From: Nymphaea colorata
Taxonomy: Eukaryota; Streptophyta; Magnoliopsida; Nymphaeales; Nymphaeaceae
Assembly (NCBI RefSeq): GCF_008831285.2
Contig: NC_045147.1
Location: forward strand, 20,092,581-20,156,580
Direction of reading: 5' to 3'
Length of the DNA stretch: 64,000 bases
Part shown: one piece after another, positions 13,158-24,195 of the stretch
Position numbering within the stretch: the stretch's first letter is position 1
Layout of the letters: every line of letters starts with the position of its first letter
The notes under the pieces: generated by a model
Databases searched by the model: none
What the model saw: the letters and a program-made list of their open reading frames with translations, nothing else
What the model was told of the DNA's origin: nothing
Program-made: the position numbers and the translations under genes

Positions 13158-13765
13158 TAAAGTTTTGAGTTTCATATGTTCAGTCGGTTTGGATATTCAG
13201 CGTACTTTATTGACCTAAAATCACCTATGCGTTAAAGCTCCACAAGTTATCTTATGGATTGGTTATTCACAAACATGAAATATAACAAACTGGAATTCTG
13301 AAAACCGGCCACAGTAAGAACCTGGAAACCACGTTAACAAGATGGCCGAACACTAAGTGGATAGCCAAAAAACACAGTTAAACTAGAAGCACACCTATAA
13401 GGTATACGTCCTCTTGCCGTAATGCCTACAATCACCGATTCACCTGTACGTTAAAGCTCTACCGTTCAACTAGAAAAACGCCACAACATTTCCCGAGTGA
13501 AACCAGATTGTCTCTAAAGGCTTCCACCGTTCAACTAAAACAACCCGACAACATTTCCCAAGTGAAACCAGATGTCTACTTATTTTCGTCGAAGCAAAAA
13601 GAAATACATGAATGAACTATCCATATGCTAGATAAGTTCATTCCTCAAGCAATAAGTGGTCACATTAGGACAACATTCTCTGTATCAAGCCGTGTGGGAA
13701 ACATTAAAACGATGGTTGCAATATACTTTAAGATACAAAAATTGATACAACTGGTAGACACATTT

Positions 13766-16700
13766 TCAAGGCAAACTTTTGCTGTTCTGATTGAATTCTT
13801 GAAAGGAGGTCTTGGCTGCTTCATACGTAGACCAGCAGATGGCTGCAGCAGGCGCATGAAATAGCATTCTTGGCCTCCATCCTCTTGTCAGACCAGTGTA
13901 ACCCTCCTTTTGGACGATCAGTCTGATCACGTTCCCAATTGAACTGCTGGTGAATCTATCGCAGCCACCAACTCCCTACAGTGAAAAGAACATTCGGTTA
14001 TCATAAACATTCACGACTTTGGAGAGCAATTGGTTTTGCAAGTGCCAAAGTTGGTTGGAGCTTTGAGCAATGAGATCACAAAGGACAAATAAACTTGACC
14101 AAGTAAATGTCCAAAAATACAATGACCAGTAGCATTAGCCTGCCCCCAAAAAAGAAAATTTTTTTTTCTGTAAGCATAACAAGATTAACCCAATATCTCG
14201 ACCCACAATGATGCAAAAACTTGTATCTGAAGCCATCTGGCAACATATTACCCTTGTAACAAGGCCTTGTCAGATAAATAAGTTCGTCCAAACATCATGT
14301 AAAATTACTCCCTTCTGGAAATGCAACGTCGCAAAGAGACACATACATAAGGATTATTGGCACAAAAGAAAAAGAAAAAGAGCAGTTTCTAATTTGTGAC
14401 CATCACAGGCCTATGACGGCATAACAAATCTTCAGCTTCTGACATAAAGTAGATTAAGAGGCCTGCTCATTATAACTAGGTAGAAAATTTTGTGAACATC
14501 AAGAACATAAAGCATATCATCCAACAGCAACACATTATATCCCTGCTAGACACGTGCGACTTGCTTTAGAAGTTTCCACGAAACATTATCTGTTTGTGTT
14601 CTTTCATCATGGCATGTAGCAATACGAATGCACCACGTTACCGTCAACTCCCACAAAGACCCAGTGCCTTCTCCAGATGTATTTCTATATTACCGATCAA
14701 ATTATAATATTCTTTCATACTGCAAGATAGAAAAAAACAGGAAATACAAGAACTATATGTTCAAGATGAAAGAATACGCACAAGAGATAAAATTAGACCT
14801 GTCATTCTCTCTCTCTTCCCTCCCCCCTCCCCCCACAAAAAAGAAAAAAGAAAAAAAAGAAAACCCAAAAGGAATCAACAGGAACAACTGGTAGGGTTGA
14901 TGGAATCATGACAGTATTCCAGAGAGAAACTCTGTTGGAAAGCAAAACATGGGAATTGAGATCCTTGATCACAATATTGCAACAAAATAAGAAATGTTGT
15001 CATGTACACTATGAATGTGCTCCCAGTAACAGTTAAGCAAACAATCACAACAGCCTAAAACTCTACCTTCCATCTTAAATGCATTTTTTTGCAGGGGCAG
15101 CGCAATAGTCCTAAAGCATTTGTACATATTTCAATCAAAATTATTAACATATTCCAACCAACACTTCAACCAGCACTCCATTAGTGCACTTCTCCAAATG
15201 CAAAGACAGTCCATACTCCTCGCTTTCAAGCTAAATACAGTACCATGCGACCAAGAACAAAATTAAAATAATTTTCATAATGTGAGCTACCAGAAGTGTT
15301 CATCTAGACGGCCATTCCTTTCTATTTTAGCAGGTTTTGTGTTACAAGGTTGACAAACTTAATTGCTGCAACTTTATGCATAACTGTATGCCTGGAGGCC
15401 AGCTAGACACATCAATGAAAGAATTCCATGAAATAGCACGCATGGTAACTGCTATTAAGAGGTTAGAGCAAATAACATCTGCATCATATCACTGAACAGT
15501 CAAATTCCCAAGGACGTGAAATAGCGAGCAGAAGGCCAGCTATGTGTCTCTTGCCTTGATGGCTAATACCAAAGCTTCTTCCTCCCAAACAGACAACAGA
15601 AACAGAGGAACATGATACCATCATCTAGACTCCAAATTATCACATTGCCACGGACATTATTCATCTAAAAATGTGCCAAAGGCACCACTGCCTGCTTACA
15701 GAACAACAAAGAGGGATGTTAAGCAGATTAGCAAATCAATCAACATTATTATGCTTTTTCATTTTCTTACATAGAAAAACCACACCTGGGTTGAGAAATT
15801 AATCTGCATTGTCATTACCACTATTTACATGTAAGTGCCCAAAGGCATCACTGCCTGCTTAAAAAGCAATGAAATGGATGTTCAGCAGATCAGCTAATCG
15901 AGTATCGACCAATATCATTAAGTTTTTTCAATTTATTACACAGGAAAACCACCTGGGTGGAAAGTTGCACGCCTGGGTTTCGTACGACCCCGTCGTCTGC
16001 TTAAAAAGCAAAGGAATGGATGTTAAACAGATCAGTCAACTGACCAATATTATTAAGTTTTTTTAGCCTATTACAACGTTAATGAACATCCATCATAGCC
16101 TGACACCGTCTTATTACCCACATGAAAAGAAGCCTGGACATTAAACAAATTCATAAGATCGAAAGAAGGAGCTAATGTAACCAAAAAACAAGCAAAATCT
16201 GCATTCTCTACCAAAAATCAGAACTAGACTACCTAATTAACACAGGAAGCATCCAACAGTCCAGCAATATGGAATTTCCAATAAACCAGACTCATGACAA
16301 AAACGCTTTCATTTACTAGCCCTGAAAAACAGATTGCACAAAATACAAAATTTGAAGTCTACCCTCATCGCCAACCATACCTGGCATTGCAACCGCGTCT
16401 TCACGACATCCAAAGGCGTCGTAACGACACCGGCAAGCGCTCCCGCAGCTGCCCCGGCCGTCAGGTGAAAGAGAAGCCGCTCCTCGCTCGCGCTTCCGGG
16501 GCTAATCTCCATGAGCACCCTTTTTACAGCCTCATAGGTTGCGAAATGAACGGCAGTAAAAGGAGCGTTCATCAAGATGGTGGTCTTGTACGAAGCATAG
16601 AAGCCCTTCAGTCCCTCTTCCCTCATTATCCTCCGAATGCAATCCGCCAAACCTCTGTACGGGCTGCTCTCGACCTGCAGCCTCTGCTTCACCACATCCA

Positions 16701-17106
16701 TAGGGGTGAAAACCGCATCGCTCGCCACTGTAGCAGCCACGCCGGAAAGCGCGTGTACGAACGGGTGGTGCCCCGACAAATTCCCACCAAGGAGCGACTT
16801 ACACAGCTCGTAAACGGAGAAGTAAACGGCATGGGCCGGCCCCGCGCCGAGAATCATGGGGACAACGCCTCGGTAAAGCCCGAGTGGGCCTTCGAGTTTC
16901 ACGATGGAGCGGAGCGCCTGCTGGATGGAGATGGCTGACCCGGCGGCCGGCACCTGCAAGCGAGTCTTCAGGGTGTCGACGGGGAACATCGCCACGTGCT
17001 CCGTGCAGCCGGCGATCGACCCGGCGACCATGAATTGCCAGAATTTCAGCCCGTCGTGAGAGACCCGCTCCACGCCCTTGCCGCCTGCGAGGACGGCATC
17101 GGCCAT
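13766..17106 (-). CDS. MIT: Mitoferrin-like mitochondrial carrier (SLC25 family, iron import)
   Basis: Two coding exons at 16381-17106 (242 codons) and 13766-13975 (69 codons plus TGA) join in phase 0 and give 311 residues. The three mitochondrial-carrier repeats are each marked by the P-x-D-x-x-K signature: FPVDTLKTRLQ, TPMDVVKQRLQ and TPLDVVKTRLQ. The block GAGPAHAVYFSVYE and the C-terminal RMLFHAPAAAICWSTYEA are typical of plant mitoferrins, which carry iron across the inner mitochondrial membrane. Length is near the family norm of about 310-330. The ATG at 17106 opens MADAVLAGGKG just before the first membrane segment. Exon 1 is much more GC-rich than the surrounding DNA. The single intron is 2405 bp and carries degenerate tandem repeats. 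Substrate is inferred from homology only. Confidence 0.92.
15664..16080. repeat. Degenerate tandem repeat of about 160 bp (3 copies) in the mitoferrin intron
   Basis: Three diverged head-to-tail copies begin near 15664, 15831 and 15985. Each carries a CTGCCTGCTTA-like block, an A-rich step, GGATGTTAAGCAGATTAGC-like sequence, CCAATATTATTAAGTTTTTT, and (copies 1 and 2) AAAACCACCTGGGT. A still weaker fourth copy may follow at 16100-16160. The copies differ by many substitutions, so the array is old. There is no coding potential. Confidence 0.75.
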
Positions 17107-18712
17107 GGAAGATGATGGGGACCGAAGGAAAGCCGGGGGATTGGGATTTCGAGTGCAGAAGGCGGCGGCCCGAAGATGGGAAAAGGAGTTTTATGGAGAT
17201 CAAGCTCCATCCAGCAGAATATCAATAGCTAGGAATTTCCTATGGAAGGTCTGCCTTGGCTTCTCCTCTCTGAAAGTCCATCAAAGAGAGAGAAAGAGGG
17301 AGGCAGAGGAGATGACGGAAGCGCGGTCATAATATCCAGCATAAAATCGGAAAATGTAGTATTCGGCAAAGAGCTATATTTGACCATTATTTTCTAGCAG
17401 TCAAACCGGGGTTTGAGCACACTCTGGCTATTAAACTGTTACTGTCTTCAAATATCTTTCAAAGTTAAATTCTTATTCAAGTAGACGAAAGTTAGGGGTG
17501 CTTTTAGTTTTTACTATCAAACATTACTATGACAAAATTTTACGGAAAGAGGCGTTAACTTTTTGGTAACTAACAAGAATACACACTTAAATTTAAACAC
17601 TTTTAAATTAATCGCTTTATTTATATGACTAAGTATAATCATACCATATAATTACGATTAGGATCTTGCAACGAAGAAAATCAAAACCAAATATTTTATG
17701 TCTTTGTGTGGACATAGAATTTAGATGATGAAATGGTGATTGTATTTTTACGATTCCTTTGAATGGATTGTCTAACAATATATGTCTATAGGTTGAAACA
17801 TTTTCAATGCTAAAAATGGGTATGACTTAAAAATGGCTCAAAGAATAACTTCGAAGTCAATTTCAAAAGGAAATAATAGAAGCATCATGCCAACCATGAA
17901 GTAATTATCAGTTTATCCTAATTTGAGCTTATATGTACATGAACAGCATGTCGGTATAAGCTACTACGGTCGTCGGCCACAAGTACATGTTGATATATAA
18001 ACAATGAATAGTTGGAGAAACATTAAGCATCAGAATTGGGACTTCAAATGAACATATCTATATTTGTGTTAGTGTCCACCGTCGACATCGAAGGATCGGA
18101 TTTCATCCTCTACTATTCTGGCCAACTTCTCACAGGTCCCATGCCGACCTTCACCCGGCTAATTTTCTTATTGTCACAGTCGGCATTCAATGTCGCCTTT
18201 GAAAGAATCAACTGAACATTTTGTGATACTGTAATCATGAAGTTTTTTTTTTTTAATTTGTAGTTTCATAAAAGAAGAATATGTGCAAATTTTCAATTGA
18301 TTTCTTATGAAAGAAGACAGTATAGTACAGTCTAATATTGTCTGCGAATTAATTTGCTTATGTTTTAGTTCAGAATATCTATCTGAAAAAATCACATTCC
18401 TCATCATTTATCTATAAACTCCAAGCAGTTCATCTGAATGCATCTTCAGTGAAACTATACCACTAAGAAAGCATATCTTTTCGTACAAATACCTGTATCC
18501 ATTTCAGACAATATGAACAAAAGTGATCTGCCAAACGACATCATGGAATACAAAAAGTATACTTACATATTAATCCAAAAAGATCAGAACAACGGTTGTA
18601 GAGAAAAGGGAAAAGTAAAGAGCCAATGATTTGAAAGTCCAACCTCTCAAATCAATTTTCTCTTTCTAACATCATCCTCACCACCATGAATCATGCCACT
18701 ACTGTTATATCG
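17107..18712. other. Mitoferrin upstream region and EXO70 3' flank
   Basis: No gene is recognised. The part next to 17107 is GC-richer and probably holds the mitoferrin 5' UTR and promoter. The remainder is AT-rich with scattered T-runs (for example 18244-18254). Confidence 0.5.
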
Positions 18713-20647
18713 TCACCCCCTCCTCTTGTTCATGGAGGCAGGAGTGCCTTCAAACAACTCATCGATGAGCGTCTCCAGATCCTCAGGGCCATACTTGAGG
18801 TACTTGTCACTCTGCCTCCCGCCCTCCAGATACTGCCTGAACCTCCCCAAGAAGGATCTGTACGCCGGTATCACCACAGCAGATATGGACACCCTGAGTT
18901 CTGACTGTAGCTGCTCATCGCTTACGACCCAAGAGGACTGAGTCTTGTGTATCTCCTCAAACATGGCATTGAAGACCTTGAACCGCTCCTTTAGTGCGGG
19001 CTTTGAAATAGGACCGCTGTTACCACCTCTTCCGGCACCACCGCCACCGCCACCAACATGCAACCCTTCATCTCTAAAGCACGCCAAGACCTTCCCCCAT
19101 GTCTCTCTCTGGTAGTTCTTGTGGTACTGTCTCATCACATAGGACCTCTTCCTGTACCAATCATCACCAAGAAGGCTGTATATCTCTGAACCCTTCACCT
19201 TCTGCACTATATACCTGCCATTGTTCATTAAGAAAATGTAGCTCAGAGATTGGTCCTTGTAGAGCTTGGACTTAGCCTCTAGATTGGCATCGAGTAGCTC
19301 CATTAATCCTAGAACCTCCACGGAGAGAGCCGACCTCGACTCCGATTCGTCTCGCTCCGGGTGACATTCCTCAAAGGCCTCTGTTAGCGTCTCTTTGTAC
19401 TCGCACGCCAGCTTCAGGTAGTTCATCACGTACCGGGTGAGCGGGTGAACCGCTCCTCCAGGTACAGGCGTCTTGGCCGATTCGCCCTGTATGGAGCTCT
19501 CCAGCTCGCCGAAGATGGCGACGGCAGCCTCGCCAATTCTCTTCCGAGCCGAATCGATACCGGACCTGATCTCGGAACACGGCTCACTGTCGAAGAGCTC
19601 CGTGACGAGAGAACGTCCGTCTCGGAACGCCTCGTACATGTCTAGAAACTTGAAGAGTCTCTCGGTGGACCGGCGGGTCATGGCGACGGCCTCAGCGAAG
19701 TTCAAGAGGTGGATCACGACGCCGCGGGCGAGGTTGGCGAAGAGGGACTGGGAGACGGGCGTCGAGTCGGAGAAGACAGAATTGCAGAGGCGGCGCTCGC
19801 CGGCGAGGTAGACGCCGAGACACCGGCGGAAGGCACGCACCCACTTAGCGATCTCCAATTCTAGAGCGTCCCACGGCATCTTTTGCACCTCCTCTATTCC
19901 GACTCGCTCGATTCCCATCTTCTCCGAGATGGCCTCCTCCAGGAAGGCCTTGCGGGCGATGCTGTAGACCTGGCGGCACTCTGTATCGTAGCCCGACTCC
20001 GTCATGACCTTAGATATCTGCCCAAGAATAGCCGCCGTCTCAGGCGGGTACGGTTCATAAGGGACAGATTTGGCGTTTTCTGGCGACCCTGGCGCCGTGG
20101 GCATCGGGCTACGATCAGCGGGTTCCGGTCCCTCGTCCTCGCAGTTCGATTGCTCCTCGAGAATAGTCCGGAATTCCTCCTCGAGGAACGACATGGCTCG
20201 CTTGAGAACTGCCCCTGCTTGATCGGCAAGCGGCGAACCGCTCCCCTTCCCCGACGACAGCGCTTCGACCAAGGCCCTGAGGCGCGCCACGAGCGCGAGA
20301 AACGAACTGGAATCCCGACGCCAGTCGATCTTCTCGGCGCCGGTCTCGTACGTCGCTATCCTCCTCGCGAGGCCATCAACAAACCGCTCGGCGCAATCGG
20401 GGATATCGGCGCCACCGGCCAGGTCGAGGCCGGAGAGGAAAGCTCCGAGCTCCTCCGAGGCGAGATCGAGAGCCCCATCTTCCTCTTCCCTCTCTTTCCC
20501 CTGGTCACCGAGAGGCTCATCGTAATTCTGATGCTCCCATTCCTCGACGTCCTTTTCGCTGAACGACACCGACCGAAGTCTAGGGGCTGGGGTCAGCTTG
20601 CCCGCTGACTTGCCGGCAACCGGGGAAGATTTGTCAGGCGTGTCCAT
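18713..20647 (-). CDS. EXO70: Exocyst complex subunit EXO70 family protein (intronless)
   Basis: A single open frame of 644 residues from ATG at 20647. EXO70 proteins bind phosphoinositides and help the exocyst tether secretory vesicles to target membranes. Residues 1-80 are a Pro/Ser-rich then acidic, low-complexity leader. The C-terminal two thirds show the family blocks: MGIERVGIEEVQKMPWDALE, GERRLCNSVF, LLNFAEAVA, STERLFKFLDMYEA, VPGGAVHPLTRYVMNYL (about 394-410), FLMNNGRYIVQKVKGSE then LLGDDWYRKR (about 470-500), FNAMFEEIHKTQSSWVV, and the terminal YGPEDLETLIDELFEG. A Gly-rich insert near residue 530 separates the last helical bundles. Lack of introns is common for plant EXO70 genes other than EXO70A. 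The subfamily is unresolved: the leader and the VPGGAVHPLTRY context could suit EXO70C, whereas neighbouring genes hint at EXO70B. Confidence 0.93.
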   Translation of the reverse strand: MDTPDKSSPVAGKSAGKLTPAPRLRSVSFSEKDVEEWEHQNYDEPLGDQGKEREEEDGALDLASEELGAFLSGLDLAGGADIPDCAERFVDGLARRIATYETGAEKIDWRRDSSSFLALVARLRALVEALSSGKGSGSPLADQAGAVLKRAMSFLEEEFRTILEEQSNCEDEGPEPADRSPMPTAPGSPENAKSVPYEPYPPETAAILGQISKVMTESGYDTECRQVYSIARKAFLEEAISEKMGIERVGIEEVQKMPWDALELEIAKWVRAFRRCLGVYLAGERRLCNSVFSDSTPVSQSLFANLARGVVIHLLNFAEAVAMTRRSTERLFKFLDMYEAFRDGRSLVTELFDSEPCSEIRSGIDSARKRIGEAAVAIFGELESSIQGESAKTPVPGGAVHPLTRYVMNYLKLACEYKETLTEAFEECHPERDESESRSALSVEVLGLMELLDANLEAKSKLYKDQSLSYIFLMNNGRYIVQKVKGSEIYSLLGDDWYRKRSYVMRQYHKNYQRETWGKVLACFRDEGLHVGGGGGGAGRGGNSGPISKPALKERFKVFNAMFEEIHKTQSSWVVSDEQLQSELRVSISAVVIPAYRSFLGRFRQYLEGGRQSDKYLKYGPEDLETLIDELFEGTPASMNKRRG

Positions 20648-23600
20648 TTGAGGGTGGTGGCTCTGTTGCTGTGGTTGCTCCTCCCTTACTTTTAGCCCAA
20701 CGTTGTCACAGGAAAGGAATCCAGACGGCCATGTTCAGCGACAGAAACAAGAAAGAGACTCCGAAATGATCAATGGCTCGCAATATAGGTAATATGGCAA
20801 GAATATTGATCAGAATTTTACATGGAAATGGAAGAGCATCAGCTGATGGCAATGGTAACCAGAGAGAGAGAGAAAAGAGAGAGAGATTTGCGGGGATGAG
20901 AACGAAAGGAAATGAAACGGCCACCTTCTATCAACCAACAGCAAGAGAGAGAGAAAGGGAAGGTGAGAGGGAGAGGGGGCACGTTGTGGTGATCGACTAC
21001 AAATTTTCCGTTCTGGTTTTTAAACGAGGGTAAGGAGGGGAACGCCTGTTGACCCGCTGAGTTCGTGGGCAGCCACTACTCTCTCTCTCTCACACACACA
21101 CAAAAGAAGGAAATTTGCTCGCCAACTCCTTCCCCTTTGCTCATTGAAAACTCGACGATCCCCTTCTTTCGTTTACGAAAAAAAGCAGCTGCCACAGAGC
21201 CCGTTTGCATTAATGTCCACCATCGATACGTAGGCCAACACAAATCAGAACGGACGAGACGAAAGCATGCAACGCTTTAATTACACAAATAAGATGTGTA
21301 ATTGCACTTCCTTGTGTAACTAATAAAATAATAATAATAAGATAAACTGCAACCTTTTTGCATCATCAATTAATGGATCATCTTCTAAGGTTCCAAGGAC
21401 GGTGATGCTCATGAACAAAGATGTCTTCTGAGTTGGGCGGCAATGGTGTACTCCATCAATCAAAATACCACACGCTCCATTCATTGCAATTAAGAAGAGT
21501 AGCGCCGAATGAAATCAAAAGGGCAACCAAACTTTCACCACTCACCAGCCCATCCACTTAAGTCACAGCCCTTTAAGATTTCCAACAAGAGCTCTATAGG
21601 TCTGAAGCATAACGAAGACTTCAGTTCAGTTCATGACTTAGGTCTTAAGTCTAAAATTTGGAAGAATCATGAACTCGGTTCTTATAGCCCATAGTAACAA
21701 CCCCGCCTCGCAATGTATTCCCACTTTGTGCATGTCCGCCGGATCCAGTTGTGTCCGACCGTCTAATACGGGAAGCCAAAACAAGCAGCATTTGAGAAAC
21801 CAAATGCAAACCAAACCAGCATTTGAGAAAACAAGTTGGTTGTGAACCAGCCAAAAATATTGAAGGGCCGTCTTCTTAATAAGAAACAAATGGTTAAGAA
21901 AATAAACTCGAGTACATCAAAAGTATACAATACTCAGCACGTGGCAATCTCAAATCCACAATCAAATCAAATTCGACCACTGCTCATGCCGATGCTATTT
22001 GAGTCTGCCAACCCAGGTCCATTCCGACAACACTGGTCCAACCACAGCATCAAAGAAATAATGTTTCACCAAAATAATGACACTATTTGACTATCTAACA
22101 AAAACATATCACCGAAAACTTCGTTACACATTCGAGATTGTTGCGGAAGAAATTCGCGGAAGTTCCAAATATAAGTTTCCCATTCTCGCACATACGCCCA
22201 CTAAAATGGATCAGAAGACTGTGCGACGACATAGTCGGGTGTTGAGACTTGAGAGACAATACTCTTTCGAACTATTTAAAATGTGACTGACATCCAAAAT
22301 GTTCTGCATTTAATTGCCAAGACTATAAGCGAAAGATTAAAAAAAATGACTAGATATGAAATTTTCGAACTTCGGCATGAAACCAGAGAGCTTATCTTGA
22401 TGTTTTTTTTTTTTTAAACCCTACCCGGAATGATCTAGAGGTTGTCTGACACAGCTCACTCCGAAACTCTGTAAATCTATCACATTTCCAAAAACGTGAA
22501 GCGGTTCCGTTATCCCTTACAATCTCAGGCCCCTTTTTCAAAAAACCATATTACCCTCCCATATCAACATTACAAGAATTTAAACAGCTTTTACACTTCA
22601 TCGCCATAGCCGGTACCCTTTCATGAGCGATTTTCTCAGATACCTTAAGATAATTTCACTTACAATTACATTCACGTAAAGGAGAAAAATCTGCAGTGAC
22701 AGAACAAGTAATATGAAAGCAGATACATATCCAAATTTCCCGTTTGTACATCAAGGGGGCATGTCACCCTACAACAAGGCCGTATGGTTTAGCAGCCGTC
22801 TAACTGGCCAGGGGTTACAGTTGAACCTTCAATATTACGGAAGCCTAGAATTTGATATAGATAAACTGCTTGTCAAAACCTCAGTTTTCTTCCAATGCAC
22901 GAAGCCTCAATTTCTTTATTAACAGAATAAGCAAGAACCAACAGAGCATTCACCTCACGAGCCGACGATTCCAAGTTTGTTGAATTAACGACTAGACTAA
23001 TACTAAATTTCAGAAGACAAAAAGGATCCTACCAGTTCGGCAGCACCCGATTACTTTCGTTCGGTCCCATCGATCTAGTAAGATACATCAGCGCCCAACC
23101 AATAATGCGTCGGACAAACAGCAAAGTACACTTTCTCCTTTTCAGTAACCAATTGCTATAGTGAGATTTTCTCCGCAAGGCAAACGAAACACATCTTGCC
23201 ACTTTTTCATCTCCGGACAAAACACCTAAGATGGTAAGATTGCTCTCCCATTTATCTAAACAAGTAGGTGCACCACCAATTTGTGTACACCTTCCTTCCA
23301 CAGAAGGGGAAAGAGCGAAAAGGTCAACCCGCTGCTACTGCTAATTAGCAAAACATAAAAAACGCTTGCAAAACACGGAAGCCGAACCCCTTCTACCCCT
23401 CTTTTTATGGCCACAAACTTTGACATACAAGAACTTTGCAGACTCAGGCTCATCAGCCAGCCGGCACTAGCCGGCAGACATGTGAAAGATGATCAGGAAC
23501 TATCTTTTCAGTGTCCTCCAAAAAAATCATCAAATGCGAATAACCAATGGACAATCTCGGCAGTGGCTGGGACACTAGTTCCTAAGCATTTGTCCTCCTT

Positions 23601-24195
23601 CCCTTCCTCTGTTACTAAATCTCCCCACAAAAGTTTGAAGCCTGACATTGTCAAAGCATCACTGGAGCTCCTACATGCATAAGTTGCCTCCTTGTGAACG
23701 ACGACGATCATGATGATGATGGCTGGTCTATTAGTTTAGGCTTTCATCCTCCCTCCCATCTGCTGTTACTAGTGATGATCATTGCATCATAGTGAAGTTT
23801 CACATTGTCAAAACGTTATCAGGAATTCCTAGATCAAAAAACGCATGAATAAATGCACGTCAAGATGAAAGGATGCATACATGCATGCATGAACCAAAAA
23901 AGCAGGACGTGGCCATAGACAAGCACGACTCATACACAATACACTTAAAAAATCAGCACTCACCTGAATATCTCAATTCTCAACCTAAGCAGCACATTCG
24001 AGGTATTCCACTTGCCTCTATAAAAACATCCACATGCAGTCAATTAATCTCAAGCTAAAATCCCTTCAACAACTAGAATCAAAAGGAAGCCGTTTGCTCT
24101 GATGGTGCACCCAACCTACCTTATGCCCTCATTTGAATACAACTTGAACAAGCATAAGATAGAAACTTTCATAGTATACATGAATGCTTAGATGT
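20648..24195. other. EXO70 upstream region and TAF15b 3' flank
   Basis: No protein gene is recognised in 3.5 kb. It contains GA-rich tracts (20858-20890 and 20943-20977), a short CT/CA repeat near 21079-21103, and AT-rich sequence. The part next to 24195 should hold the TAF15b 3' UTR. Open frames here are short and do not resemble known proteins. Confidence 0.5.

Noticed and set aside
16294-16938. Long plus-strand open frame (214 codons)
   Set aside because: It is antisense to mitoferrin exon 1, which has clear family motifs on the other strand. The openness comes from GC-rich codon use.
19883-20608. Long plus-strand open frame (241 codons)
   Set aside because: It is antisense to the 5' half of EXO70, and the residues are Arg-rich with no family resemblance.
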